Shown: positions 9,239 to 18,989, numbered from the stretch's first letter. The stretch is 64,000 bases of DNA from Ascarosepion bandense (GCA_037127315.1 JBBBDQ010000231.1:798501-862500); one strand, 5' to 3'. Notes: a model not told the origin generated them from the sequence alone. A program made the numbers and translations.

Positions 9239-10192
9239 CTAGAGTTCAGTGGTTAGCAGATGAGTATTGACTTTGCATTTAAATTTCTGGAGGTTGTAGC
9301 CGTCAGGAAAGCAAGTATTGGGGAGCGAGTTCCACAGGCGGGAAGTGCGACAGAAGAAGCTGCAGGAGTAGAATTGTCGTCTGCATTTGGCTAACCTGAC
9401 TGTGAATGGGTGGGACCCAGATGCCAGTCTGGTTGCACGAGTAAACTCCTGTTGAGGAGGCATCAGTGACTTAAGTTCGTCTGAGCAGAAGCCATGAATG
9501 TATTTATAGAACAGACAAAGGGAGGCCACCTTTCGACGATGGGGAAGTGGCTGCAGTCGAGCCGCCAGATCAATACCTATCACATTACAGATTCTCCTTT
9601 GGAGCCTGTCAAGAACACTGAGGAGAACGGCAGGGGCACCTGACCATAAATGGCAGCAGTACTCCATGCACGGACGGATGGTTGACTTGTATATATGCAG
9701 GATGGATTCAGGTGGAAAAAACATCCTGGATCGACATAGTGACCCAATCTTCTTAGCAGTAGATTTTGCTATGGATTCAATAGAGTGGTTCCATTTGAGG
9801 TCTGAGGACAGGGTAAGTCCGAGGAGACGTAGTGTATTACTCTCCGGGAGAATCGCTTGGTCCATGCTTATGGGAGGCAGGAGAGGTTGCCTGTAACGGT
9901 TGACAGGCAACAGCTTGGTCTTAGATGAATTGAAGTTGACAAGCCACTTCTTGCCCCAGTTTACCACAGAGCGTAGATCTCGTTCAAGGTCAGCAGCGAG
10001 ATTATGTCTGTCCGCCACGAAAGGTTTCTTACTGGTGCGGGAGTATATTGTAGTGTCATCTGCGTAGATGCCTACTTGGGACTTGATCTCATCTGGGAGG
10101 TCGTTGATGAAAATAAGGAAGAGTGTCGGGCCCAGGATAGAGCCCTGTGGGACACCAGCATTCGTGCTGTAGGACGAAGAGGCACGCCCATT
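9239..10192 (-). CDS. Jockey/CR1-like LINE reverse transcriptase, C-terminal part, open frame
   Basis: This codes for the catalytic end of an RNA-directed DNA polymerase from a non-LTR retrotransposon, which copies its own RNA at nicked chromosomal DNA. The frame is open for 317 codons. Near its start it has GVPQGSILGPTLF (RT block 4) and an intact YADDT catalytic box. The Met/Val used by simple ORF callers near 10018 lies downstream of YADDT, so it is not the real start. The thumb and C-terminal region follow: RLLGLTLSSDLKWN, STIRPCMEYCCHLWSGAP, RICNVIGIDLAARLQPLPHR, YKYIHGFCSDEL, SRLWNSLPNTCFP and a stop after NTHLLTTEL. The copy is 5'-truncated at about 10195, where an in-frame stop lies just outside. 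It is the least damaged LINE coding sequence here. Jockey versus CR1/L2 placement is uncertain. Confidence 0.9.
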   Translation of the reverse strand, partial: NGRASSSYSTNAGVPQGSILGPTLFLIFINDLPDEIKSQVGIYADDTTIYSRTSKKPFVADRHNLAADLERDLRSVVNWGKKWLVNFNSSKTKLLPVNRYRQPLLPPISMDQAILPESNTLRLLGLTLSSDLKWNHSIESIAKSTAKKIGSLCRSRMFFPPESILHIYKSTIRPCMEYCCHLWSGAPAVLLSVLDRLQRRICNVIGIDLAARLQPLPHRRKVASLCLFYKYIHGFCSDELKSLMPPQQEFTRATRLASGSHPFTVRLAKCRRQFYSCSFFCRTSRLWNSLPNTCFPDGYNLQKFKCKVNTHLLTTEL

Positions 10193-10198
10193 TCAGTT

Positions 10199-10489
10199 AT
10201 TATAAAGTGAACCGCGAATTAAAAATGATTGCGAAACACTGCATTATTAATTATTACTGAATAATGATCTGGAATCTGAATATGATCCCCATACTTTTGG
10301 CATTGTGTCACATATAAGCTATATTTAGTAAATCACAATTTCAACATACGTGTTACTACAGCACTAATGGTAATAGTAAGAGTATCTGTTTTCTTTTATG
10401 GAAACATCCGGCATTCAAATACGCATAATTATGAGCACAGGGTTAAAATAGCGTGTTTATCAAACCAGTGCAAATGCTTTACTAATCTA
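10199..10489. other. AT-rich spacer
   Basis: Nothing recognised between the LINE 5' truncation point and the satellite array. Confidence 0.5.
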
Positions 10490-12570
10490 CTTTAGGTCTA
10501 TTCTCTTATGCGTACAATTATACAGATAACAAGTAGTCTATATTTTCAAGCTTATTACCCTTGCTGACAATACGAGCTATAGCTGAGCGAACAGAAGGTG
10601 ACAGGCATCTATTCTCGTATGTATACAATTGTACAGATATCAAGGGGTCTATTGGGTCAAGCTTATTATCCCTGATGACATAAAGAGCTACAGCTTGGCA
10701 AAAAGAAGGTGACACAGTCCTCTAATCTCCTATGCATAAACTTGAACAGATATCAAGTAGGCTATTGTTTCAAGCTTATTGCCTCTGCTGAAAATAGGAG
10801 ATATAGCTGAGCGAACAGTCCTCCATTCTCCTATGCATACAAGTGTACAGATATCAAGTAGTCTACTGCTTCAAACCTATTGCCCTTGCTGACAATAAGA
10901 GATATGGGTGGGTCATTAGAATGTGACACAGTCCTCTATTCTGCTATGCATATATTTTTACAGATAGCAAGTAATCTATTGTTTTTCGCCTGTTGCCCTT
11001 GCTGACAATAAGAACTATAGCTGAGAAAACAGAATGTGACACAGTCCCTTATTTTTGTATGCATACAATTGTACCGATATCAAGTAGTCTTTTGTTTAAT
11101 GCCTGTTTCCTCTCCTGACAATAAGATCTATAGCCGGGAATTCAGAAGGTGACACAGTACTTTATTCTGGCATGCATACATTTGTACATATCTGAAGTTG
11201 TCTAATATTTCAAGCCTATTACCCCTGCTTATAATAGGGGTTATTACTATGCGATCAGAGCGTGACACAGTTCTCTGTTCTCCTATGCATTCAATTGTAA
11301 GGACATCTAGGAGTCAATTGTTTTAAGCCTATTGCCCCAGCTGACAAAAAGAAAAGCAGCTAAGCAAACAGAATATGACACATTCCTTTAATCTGGTATG
11401 CATACAAATGTAAATATATCAAATAGTCTATTGTTTCAAGCCTGTTGCCCGTGCTGATAATAAAATTTATAGCTCAGGGAACAGAAGATGATATAGTACT
11501 CTATTTTTGTATGCATACAATTGTATCGATATCAAGTAGTCTATTGTTAAATGCCTGTTACCCCTGTTGACAATAAATTATATAACTGGGACTATAGGTG
11601 ACACAGTAGTTTATTCTGGTATGCATACAATTGTACAGATATCAAGCAGTCTATTGTTTCATGCCTAATTTCTGTGCTGATAATAAAACATATAGCGCAG
11701 GGAACAGAAGATGATATAGTACTTTATTTTTGTATGCATACAATTGTATCGATATCAAGTAGTCTATTGTTAAATGCCTGTTACCCATGCTGACAATAAA
11801 ATATAAAACTGGGACTATAGCTGACACAGTAGTTTATTCTGGTATGCATACAATTGTAGAGATATCAAGTAATCTATTGTTTCAAGCCTATTGTCCGTGG
11901 TGACAATGAAATCTATAAGTGGGACTATAGGTGACGCAGTAGTTTATTCTGGTATGCATACAATTGTACAGATATCAAGTAGTCGATTGTTTAATACATG
12001 TTGCCACTGCTGACAACGAAATCTTTAACTTGGACTATAGGTGACACAGTAGTTTATTCTGGTATGCATACAATTGTACAGATATCAAGAAGTCTACTGT
12101 TTCAAGCCTATTGTCCGTGCTGACAATAAAATCTATAACTGGGACTATAGGTGACACAGTAGTTTATTCTGGTATGCATACAATTGTACCGATATCAAGT
12201 AGTAAATTGTTATAAGCCTATTGCCCCTGCTGAGAAAAAAGAGCTATAGCTGGGCAAACAGAAGGTGACACATCCCTCTAATCTCATATGCATAATTTTA
12301 GCTGTGGGAACAATAGATGATATAATCCTCTATTCTCGTATGCATACACTTGACGGATATCAAGTAGCCTATTGTCTCAAGCCTGTTGCCTCTGCTGACA
12401 ATACGAGATATAACTGGTCGAACAGAAAGGTGACTCATTCTTCTAGTTTTGCATGCATACAATTGTATACATATGATATAGTCGATTGTTTCAAGCTCCT
12501 GCTGACAATAAGAGCTATAGCTGAGCGAACAGAATGTGACACTTTCCTCTATTCGCGTATGCATACAATT
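10490..12570 (+). repeat. 110/113-bp tandem satellite array
   Basis: About 20 monomers are anchored by TATGCATACAATTGTA at 10507, 10618, 10731, 10832, 10945, 11058, 11171, 11284, 11397, 11510, 11620, 11733, 11843, 11953, 12063, 12173, 12287, 12339, 12452 and 12558. Spacing is mostly 113 bp, switching to 110 bp in the 11.5-12.2 kb part; the 52-bp step at 12287-12339 is a partial unit. Units at 11510+11620 and 11733+11843 form a near-identical 223-bp dimer. Each unit carries overlapping palindromes GTATGCATAC and TACAATTGTA followed by GATATC. All reading frames here are satellite artefacts. Confidence 0.97.
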
Positions 12571-12579
12571 TTACAGATA

Positions 12580-12880
12580 CCAGACAGTCAGTTAAGTACC
12601 ATACGTGATACACGCTTTGAGCGATGATGTCTCGAAAGAGACATGACTGACTGGGCAGAATATTATCCCCCAGTAGGTTGCCATTGCTTTCTGTGTTAGA
12701 CTGGTTGCCAGCCAAGGCTATAGAACCCAATCTGTCCTGTTATTTAACCGATAACTGGAAGGAAGAGACGAATTAAGGGTATTTGCGCGTAAGTGAATGC
12801 AATGAATTCAACTGGAATTCGAACTCGGCTCCCCGATTTCTCGTTCCGAGCCGATATCCACTGCACCACAATGCATATCC
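12580..12880 (-). mobile_element. SINE-A inserted in the satellite, with target-site duplication
   Basis: Complete SINE-A on the minus strand: tRNA-like head at the right (complement of TGTGGTGCAGTGGATATCGG, A box), B-box region GAGTTCGAATTCCAG, and 3' end at the left with CAGTCAGTTAAGTACCATAC. The satellite bases TTACAGATA occur on both sides (12571-12579 and 12881-12889), a clean 9-bp duplication. The SINE therefore moved after the array formed. Confidence 0.95.
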
Positions 12881-12965
12881 TTACAGATATCAAGTAGTCT
12901 ATTGTTTCAAGTTTACTGCCTCTTCTAACAATAGGTGATATAGCTGGGCAATCAGAAGCTAACTT
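12881..12965 (+). repeat. Last satellite monomer, continued after the SINE
   Basis: TTACAGATATCAAGTAGTCT resumes the unit broken at 12579. The array ends near CAGAAGCTAAC. Confidence 0.9.
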
Positions 12966-13128
12966 TTAAGTGTTCAATGGAGGAATGGTGTTGCCGTTGT
13001 TCTGGGCGAGAAACCCTCGATTATCCTTTACCACATACTGTTTAAAAAGAAGTCTAGTACATAATGCGGTACAGACACCAACTGCTTAATAGTAAGACAT
13101 AATTAGCAGCGATGGATCTTTCCCAAAA
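12966..13128. other. Spacer, nothing recognised
   Basis: Unique-looking sequence between the satellite and the 5S-derived SINE head. Confidence 0.4.
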
Positions 13129-13395
13129 GGCTTACAGCCATAATACGTTTAATACACCGGTTATCACCGAAGTTAAGCCTGGTCAGTACTTAGATGGGTG
13201 ACCGCTTGGGAATACCAGGTGCTGTAAGCGTTTAGTGATGAATGTGCGTTGTGGTGCAGTGGATATCGGCTCGGAAAGAGAAATCGGTGAGCCGAGTTCG
13301 AATTCCAGTTGAATACCCTGCATTCGCTTAAGCACTGGTACCGTTGGGAAAGGTATTAATCCATCTCTTCCCTTCAGTTATAGGTTAAATAACAA
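13129..13395 (+). mobile_element. 5S-tRNA composite SINE, copy 1
   Basis: The first module (13129-13230, about 102 bases against about 120 for real 5S rRNA) is clearly 5S-derived: CTTACAGCCATAATACGTTT, ACACCGGTTATC, ACCGAAGTTAAGCCTGGTCA, GTACTTAGATGGGTGACCGC, TTGGGAATACCAGGTGCTGT. This includes the C-box part of the 5S internal promoter. Two short internal deletions rule out a functional 5S gene. The SINE-A tRNA-like head follows at 13240 (GTGCGTTGTGGTGCAGTGG, then GAGTTCGAATTCCAGTTGAA) with the GGGAAAGGTATTAATCC block. The 3' end is lost after about 13390. Confidence 0.9.
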
Positions 13396-13589
13396 GGGTA
13401 GGACTTGGGGACCCTGCCCTTAAAAACAAATCCCAATGAATCTTGATACTCGAAATAAAAAAAATATTACTATACACACAACTTATATAAAATAACAATA
13501 AATTGTTGAAAGAAAAAGGTATTACCAGTAATAAATAAATAAAATTTAGTTGCCAATAAATGACCCGCGGAGGTTGATATGCCATAAAA
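13396..13589. repeat. Dispersed AT-rich repeat, related to about 49950-50220
   Basis: GTTGAAAGAAAAAGGTATTA, CCAGTAATAAATAAA resembles TTTTGAAAGAAAAAAAATGT, TACCAGCAATAAATTT at 50158-50195. Its boundaries and nature are unknown. Confidence 0.35.
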
Positions 13590-13838
13590 ACAAAACAAAC
13601 AGCCTTTCCCAAGTCTATTTGAGTTTCAGTGAATATAGCTGTTTGCTATATTCACTCATGTGCAAGTGGAATTCGAACACGTCTCTTTGATTATCAGTTC
13701 CGAGCTATTATCCATTACACCAACCAGTCAACCAAATTTGCGTCAACTGGTATGTGCAAGCAGTCATCTATGGCTGACGTTACTCAGCATCAATGATCGC
13801 ATGGGAACCTGTGTTTCAAAGTTACGTTTCCGTAAGCC
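13590..13838 (-). mobile_element. 5S-tRNA composite SINE, copy 2, diverged
   Basis: On the minus strand a degraded 5S-derived module (13838 to 13737: GTGGCTTACGGAAACG, TTTGAAACACAGGTTCCC, GAGTAACGTCAG, CACATACCAG) is followed by a tRNA-like head (GGTTGGTGTAATGGATAATA, then GTGTTCGAATTCCACTTG) and the CTTGGGAAAGG block. The module order is the same as in copy 1. A 12-bp perfect foldback lies at 13628-13656 inside it. Confidence 0.75.
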
Positions 13839-13935
13839 ACTATCATATTTTTACACAGGCAAATAACATGAAAAGTCATCGGCATTGATCTATATTTCTT
13901 TTGAGATGTTTAAAAAATATAGTAAAAGTAAAAAG

Positions 13936-14155
13936 CAATGCGTTGTGGTGCAGTGGATATCTGCTCGGAACGACGACTTGGGGAGCCGAGTTCGAATTCC
14001 AGTTGAATTCGTTTTGGGTTCTATAGCCTTGGCTAGCAACCAGTCTACCGCAGAATGCAATGGCAACTTACTGCGGGATAATCTTCTGCCCAGTCAGTCA
14101 TGTCTCTTTCGAGACATGATCGCCCAAGCGTGTATCACGTATGGCATTTAACTGA
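13936..14155 (+). mobile_element. SINE-A copy with internal deletion
   Basis: The tRNA-like head (GCGTTGTGGTGCAGTGGATA, GAGTTCGAATTCCAG) is joined directly to TTGGGTTCTATAGCCTTGGC. The roughly 80-bp block with GGTATTAATCCGTCTC is missing. The 3' end TCATGTCTCTTTCGAGACAT to TGGCATTTAACTGA is intact and includes the 8-bp hairpin CATGTCTC/GAGACATG. Confidence 0.92.
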
Positions 14156-14487
14156 AACAGCTGTTAAAAAGATTTTGTTTCTGTTTTTTCTACCTCACGA
14201 GATTTCATGTAATGGTAAGCTATTACTGACAATACTATCTTTGTTTAGCCTTCCATTATGTGGAGAGTATTTCTGGGATGTACATGTGGTATGTATATCA
14301 GTCAAATTATCAGCTAGTGTTATCGTCAATTGAAATTTATAAACTCTTTCTGTTAAAATATTTTTGAAAGAAAATAGGCACCTTATTTATTTTAGATACT
14401 TTCTTTATAATTTGCGAGACATTATTAGTTATTCCAATATGCCTAACGACCACATTTTACGTTGTCCAAACATTGCCCAAATAGTTA

Positions 14488-14720
14488 GGCTTACGGCCCT
14501 TGCAACATCGATTCCCGTACGACCATCAAAGGTAAACAATATCAAACCTGAAAAGTATCCAGATGGATGGCCGCTTGAGATAGTCAGCTACGACTGGATA
14601 TGCGGTAGCGTAAGAGTTAACGGCTTGGAATCGGAACTTGTCTCCCCGATTTTTAATTCCAATCGGGTTTGTTATATTTACTTACATGCATATACCATTG
14701 AAAACCGCTTGAATCCGCAT
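14488..14720 (+). mobile_element. 5S-tRNA composite SINE, copy 3, old
   Basis: Diverged 5S-derived module (GGCTTACGGCCCTTGCAACA; AAGTATCCAGATGGATGGCC; GCTTGAGATAGTCAGCTACG) at 14488-14592, then a tRNA-like part (GCGGTAGCGTAAGAGTTAAC, GGCTTGGAATCGG, CCCCGATTTTTAATTCC) and SINE-A middle blocks (TTACTTACATGCATATACCA). The 125-residue frame over this region is an artefact. Confidence 0.65.
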
Positions 14721-14847
14721 CTTCTAAGAATCAATTTGTAAGAATTGTAACAGTATACCATAATTATCTCCCTCATCATATTGTCCGGCTTTCAATAACC
14801 TGTAAGCCGTAAAAGAAAAAATATTAATGTACCACTCAACAAAATAA

Positions 14848-15300
<453 letters not shown>

Positions 15301-15329
15301 TATATTAATGTACCACTCAACAAAATAAT

Positions 15330-15768
15330 CAAAAGCTTTGTATTACTCTACTGTAGCTATATAAATAATGTATTTTCGATGCTGTTTATGTTCTCGACAG
15401 CAGTAAATCCCTATTATCCGCCCACCCGGAATTCGAATGATTAAAAATATTTTCAGTCTGTAAATAACTAGAAAAACGATGAAAAACTGTAACAAACGAA
15501 TCAATCCATCAACCAAATAATTAATAGCGTTGTATAACTCGAATACTGTTACAGCAATAATCTATTTTCAAAACTATTTATAGTATATAAAGCCATACCT
15601 TCCGCCCCCACATCTATAGGTTAATTAGTGGGACATGTACCAGAAAATCATAATTATACCCCCCCCATAAATCAAGGAATCCTTACAATCTAAAAATAAT
15701 TACCAAATGGTTAATAGCTTCGTATTATTCGAATATAATTATTTACACTATTTACATACTTCGGGAAG
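15330..15768. other. AT-rich spacer with a weak internal duplication
   Basis: TAATAGCGTTGTATAACTCG and TAATAGCTTCGTATTATTCG, followed by similar AT stretches, suggest an old roughly 185-bp tandem duplication. No gene seen. Confidence 0.4.
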
Positions 15769-16088
15769 GATGTGCGTTGTAGTACAGTGGATATCGGCTC
15801 GGAACGAGAAACCGGGGAGTCGGGTTCGAATTCCAGTTGAATCTATTGTATTCACTTACGCGCAAATACCCTTGGGAAAGGTATGAATCCGTCTCTTCCT
15901 TCCAGTTATGGATTAAATAGCAGGACAGATTGGGTTCTATAGCCTTGGTCGGCAACCAGTCTACCGCAGAAAGCAATGGCAACCTACTGCGGGATAATCT
16001 TCTGCCCAGTCAGTCTCTTGGGCGATCATGTCTCTTTCGAGACATGATCGCCCAAGCGTGTATCGCGTATGGCACTTAACTGACTGAC
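15769..16088 (+). mobile_element. SINE-A copy with an enlarged 3' hairpin
   Basis: Near full-length SINE-A: head GTGCGTTGTAGTACAGTGGA, B-box region GGGTTCGAATTCCAG, all middle blocks, and end TGGCACTTAACTGACTGAC. The 3' hairpin is a perfect 18-bp inverted repeat (16017-16034 with 16039-16056, loop TTTC) instead of the usual 8 bp. Flanks CTTCGGGA and CTTCGGAA suggest a target-site duplication of about 7 bp. Confidence 0.93.
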
Positions 16089-16114
16089 ATTCTTCGGAAT
16101 GTTGTCCTCATCTG

Positions 16115-16360
16115 TTTTTTTTGTTTTTTTTACGACGTTTCAGGCTTCTTCTGTTAACTGAAATTTCGAACTGAACCCTTTATTTTGTTCATGGAGGTAA
16201 ATCTTCTAGTGCCATGTCTCCGTATCAGATATCTCCCTTTAACTCAATTCTCAAAGTTTTTCTTCATCTTTGCTGTAGTCAGATATTGAACTCACAACTC
16301 TTCGGGTCAAGTCACTGTATCTAACCAACGTTATTTTTTTTAACTGTGCCATGTGCGTTT
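16115..16360 (-). mobile_element. SINE-C copy (tRNA-derived SINE)
   Basis: Reverse complement: head with GACTTGACCCGAAGAGTTGT and GTGAGTTCAATATCTGAC (B box GTTCAATAT), body AAAGGGAGATA and GGTTCAGTTCGAAATTTC, 3' block AAGCCTGAAACGTCGT. It aligns block by block with the + strand SINE-C at 62160-62420. Confidence 0.7.
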
Positions 16361-16369
16361 TAGGTTGGA

Positions 16370-16810
16370 GCGTACAATAGTCAAAACGTCGTGAACAAAG
16401 GTAAGGACAACAGTCAGAACAATGCAAATAGTGTAAATAACAAAATTTCTCATCTCATAAAATACAGATAAATGTCAAATGAAGTTATATAAATAAATTA
16501 TTTTCTATACTACTTAAATACTTCTGTAATCTTCTAAAATGGCTAGAATATGGTGGGATCCTTTGGGTTAAGTCATTAGATCTAACCAGCATTTTTATCT
16601 ACAAGACCATGTGTCGTGTGTACAGCGGCCGAAACAGCGTGAACAAAAATGAGTCTAACAATCCGAACAATATTTACAGTGTCAATATTTAAGTACCTCA
16701 TCTCAGAAAGTATAGATAACTATCGAATGTAGTTATATAAATAATTTATTTCCAATACTTCTTTGATCTTCTAAAATGGTTGGAATATGGTGGGATCCTT
16801 TGAGATTCGA
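16370..16810. repeat. Tandem duplication, about 239-bp unit, SINE-C related
   Basis: Two adjacent units share CATCTCA-AAA, GTTATATAAATAA, ATCTTCTAAAATGG and GGAATATGGTGGGATCCTTT (GATCCTTTG at about 16557 and 16796). Parts match the sequence downstream of the SINE-C at 62400-62500. The right edge contains a minus-strand T-arm-like CAGGTTCGAATCTCAAAGG. Confidence 0.6.
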
Positions 16811-17361
16811 ACCTGAGTTAGCGGATAGAAGCGTGCATGTGCATGTGCATATGCGTCGGTGAATATTAGTAGGCCACGACAATTCCTGAAATGAAATTGC
16901 GTTTTTCGATACAAGCATAGTCCAGCATCACAATTTGGCATTAACGACAAGCAACTGCTGACCGACATGGCTCTTCGACCTTTCACATTTCGTTTTCCAT
17001 ATGAAAAATGTAGATATGCATTAGCGGATTGATAATTCTGCCTTTTAGTCGCACCGAGGTCAGTTCCTCTGATTCAATTATTTCCAATTAAGAAGAAGCT
17101 GGTTACTGCTGCGTTAACCTTTATTTTTTCCAAGAGGAACATAGTTTTCAAAATAAAAATGGCCTGTTCGCCGTGCGGAATTTTCACCCACTTATTCTAA
17201 AATTACACAAAGAAATAGAAATTGCATTTAAAATAAGTTTACCATTTTATTTCCGCATATTTTAAAATTTCATATTAGACACTTAATTTTCGTCGTAATT
17301 TACACATTTTTTCCATTTCTCAACATATGAGATCTCCACGCAATTTTCTTTTTCACTGAAT

Positions 17362-17370
<9 letters not shown>
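16811..17370. other. No recognisable gene
   Basis: AT-rich. A short GTGCATGTGCATGTGCATAT repeat occurs at about 16833. Confidence 0.5.

Positions 17371-17415
<45 letters not shown>
17371..17415 (+). repeat. (TA)n microsatellite
   Basis: Pure TA tract next to a hammerhead-like motif. Confidence 0.95.
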
Positions 17416-17419
<4 letters not shown>

Positions 17420-17420
17420 T

Positions 17421-17449
17421 CTGATGAAGGACCGAGGACGGTCTGAAAT
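17421..17449 (+). ncRNA. Hammerhead-like core motif (isolated)
   Basis: CTGATGA (17421-17427), stem II GACCG/CGGTC (17430-17434 and 17439-17443) with loop AGGA, then GAAAT (17445-17449). No convincing stem I or III was seen, so at most this is a relic of a ribozyme from a repeat. Confidence 0.35.
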
Positions 17450-17528
17450 ATAAAATATAATAAAAATAAACAAATACTGTTCAAGAAAAGTACATTTTTA
17501 AATTCAAAACTTTTTATTAATATTCTTT

Positions 17529-17531
<3 letters not shown>

Positions 17532-17601
<70 letters not shown>

Positions 17602-17602
17602 T
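17532..17602 (+). repeat. (TA)n microsatellite at the Penelope 3' end
   Basis: TA tract with one CATA interruption. It lies at the 3' terminus of the minus-strand Penelope-like element. Confidence 0.95.
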
Positions 17603-17603
17603 A

Positions 17604-18275
17604 AAAACAGTAGTGGGGTTATTCCCACGAGAGAAATTGGTATAGAATAAAAAGTGTGAGAGGCCGTGAAAGTTTTGTTTAAAGTGTATATGTATTGTTG
17701 TTGTTATTATAAACGTTATGATACAATAAGTGTCTATAATAGTATTTATCACGTGTTTCAAATACTAAAGTTGACTCTCTTCAGGCGAATAAACTTGTGA
17801 TTTTACGTATCGAGTTTGTTTTGTTTTTGAGGGCCAAGGTATTGTTTATAAATAAGTAAGTAAATCAATAAATCAAATGTTGGCCACCTGGGAGAAATGT
17901 TAGTGGGATTGGTGTTTTTTTTCACATCAACCTGTGTATAAATTGATAAACAGATAAATAAATGAATCAAGTGCAGGCCACCAACTTGAAATGATTTTGT
18001 GGTGGTATTTTTCGACATTAGCATATTAAATTAATCTCAGCGGCACCTTCAGTTATCTTGGAATTTTTTAATGACTTTCGAACTTGGTCTGTTATTGTCT
18101 TCTATCAGTCATCTTGTTTTTTTTTATTGCTTTGGCGATACTTTTAAAATTTGATGTGTGTATGTGTGTATGTGTATGTATGTGTGTGTAAGTGTGTGTG
18201 TGAGAGCGGTTTTGATTTCGTATTTATGTTTAAAATTGTTTTTATGAGAGATCAGGTTCTTTTTATTGTTTGGGG
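17604..18275 (-). mobile_element. Penelope-like element 3' non-coding end
   Basis: On the minus strand, blocks shared with the + strand copy at 20560-20935: CAAGTTGGTGGCC, TTTATTTATCTGTTTATC, GGTGGCCAACATTTGATTTA, TTATTCGCCTGAAGAGAGTC, CTTTAAACAAAACTTTCACG, GCCTCTCACACTTTTTATTC. It contains the hammerhead-like CTGAAGA...GAAACACGTG near 17745-17785. Confidence 0.8.
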
Positions 18276-18742
18276 TTACCATTTGAATTTGCTGTGTGTG
18301 TATATGTTTGTGTATGTATGTATGTGTGTGTATGTGTGTGTATCTATGTATGCTTGTTTTTCCTGATCTGTGTGTTTTAAGTTTTTCATGTTGTTTTGTT
18401 GAGCGAAAGCTTGTATTTTTTCTGAATCTTTCTTCATTATTAGTGTGTCATACTCTGCATTTTCGTAGATAGGTATCACTTTGAACTTACCTCCACTGCA
18501 TTCATGCTAGCGCTGGCAGACTATAATCTCCTGTTATTTGGTATTTTGATATTGCTTTTATGAAGGGATACTCTATTATTCAAACATTGTGTCGCTCCCT
18601 TGTATATCTTTGTGCATTTATCGCATTTTAGAGTGAAAACTACATTTTCGAGTTCCAGCTCAGATCCGATTTTATTTCGAATGTAAATATGTTTTCGAAC
18701 TAAAAGTGTTTTCTTGCTATTATTATGTTGCATTTCCCACAT
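18276..18742 (-). pseudogene. Penelope-like element GIY-YIG endonuclease domain, degraded
   Basis: In Penelope-like elements a GIY-YIG nuclease domain follows the reverse transcriptase and is thought to cut the target. Here two adjacent frames give NVVFTLKCDKCTKIYKGATQ, then CLNNRVSLHKSNIKIPNNRR, then FKVIPIYENAEYDTLIMKKD and SEKIQAFAQQNNMKNLKHTD. The spacing of the cysteine pair, the RVSLHKS part and the long helix fits the family. Frame breaks near 18500 disable it. The frame runs on into a GT-rich microsatellite. Confidence 0.8.
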
Positions 18743-18989
18743 ATTTTTTGCTGCATTTTGTGACCCCTGTTTTGTGTGCTGCTCGAATAAGTGATGAAAT
18801 CAGGATGTCTTTTAAATTTGGGTGCTGACGTTTGCTATTATTTATTTTAGTTGTCTTTAAGATTTCCTTTATTTTGTCATTGTTGTTGAGTAATTCCATG
18901 TGTGTTTTGATGTTTGTGAAAAAATCTGGGTTGAGTTTTATTGTGTGTGGAAACGTATGCTAGAATTTTTTCTTCTTTTTCATGTTTTT

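Noticed and set aside
10490..12570. CRISPR array
   Set aside because: The units are contiguous 110/113-bp satellite monomers, not short repeats with unique spacers, and the sequence is eukaryotic.
12265..12730. Frames of 71-120 codons on both strands
   Set aside because: They read through satellite monomers and an inserted SINE.
13129..13230. 5S rRNA gene
   Set aside because: Clear 5S homology, but shortened by internal deletions and always attached to a SINE; not a functional rRNA gene.
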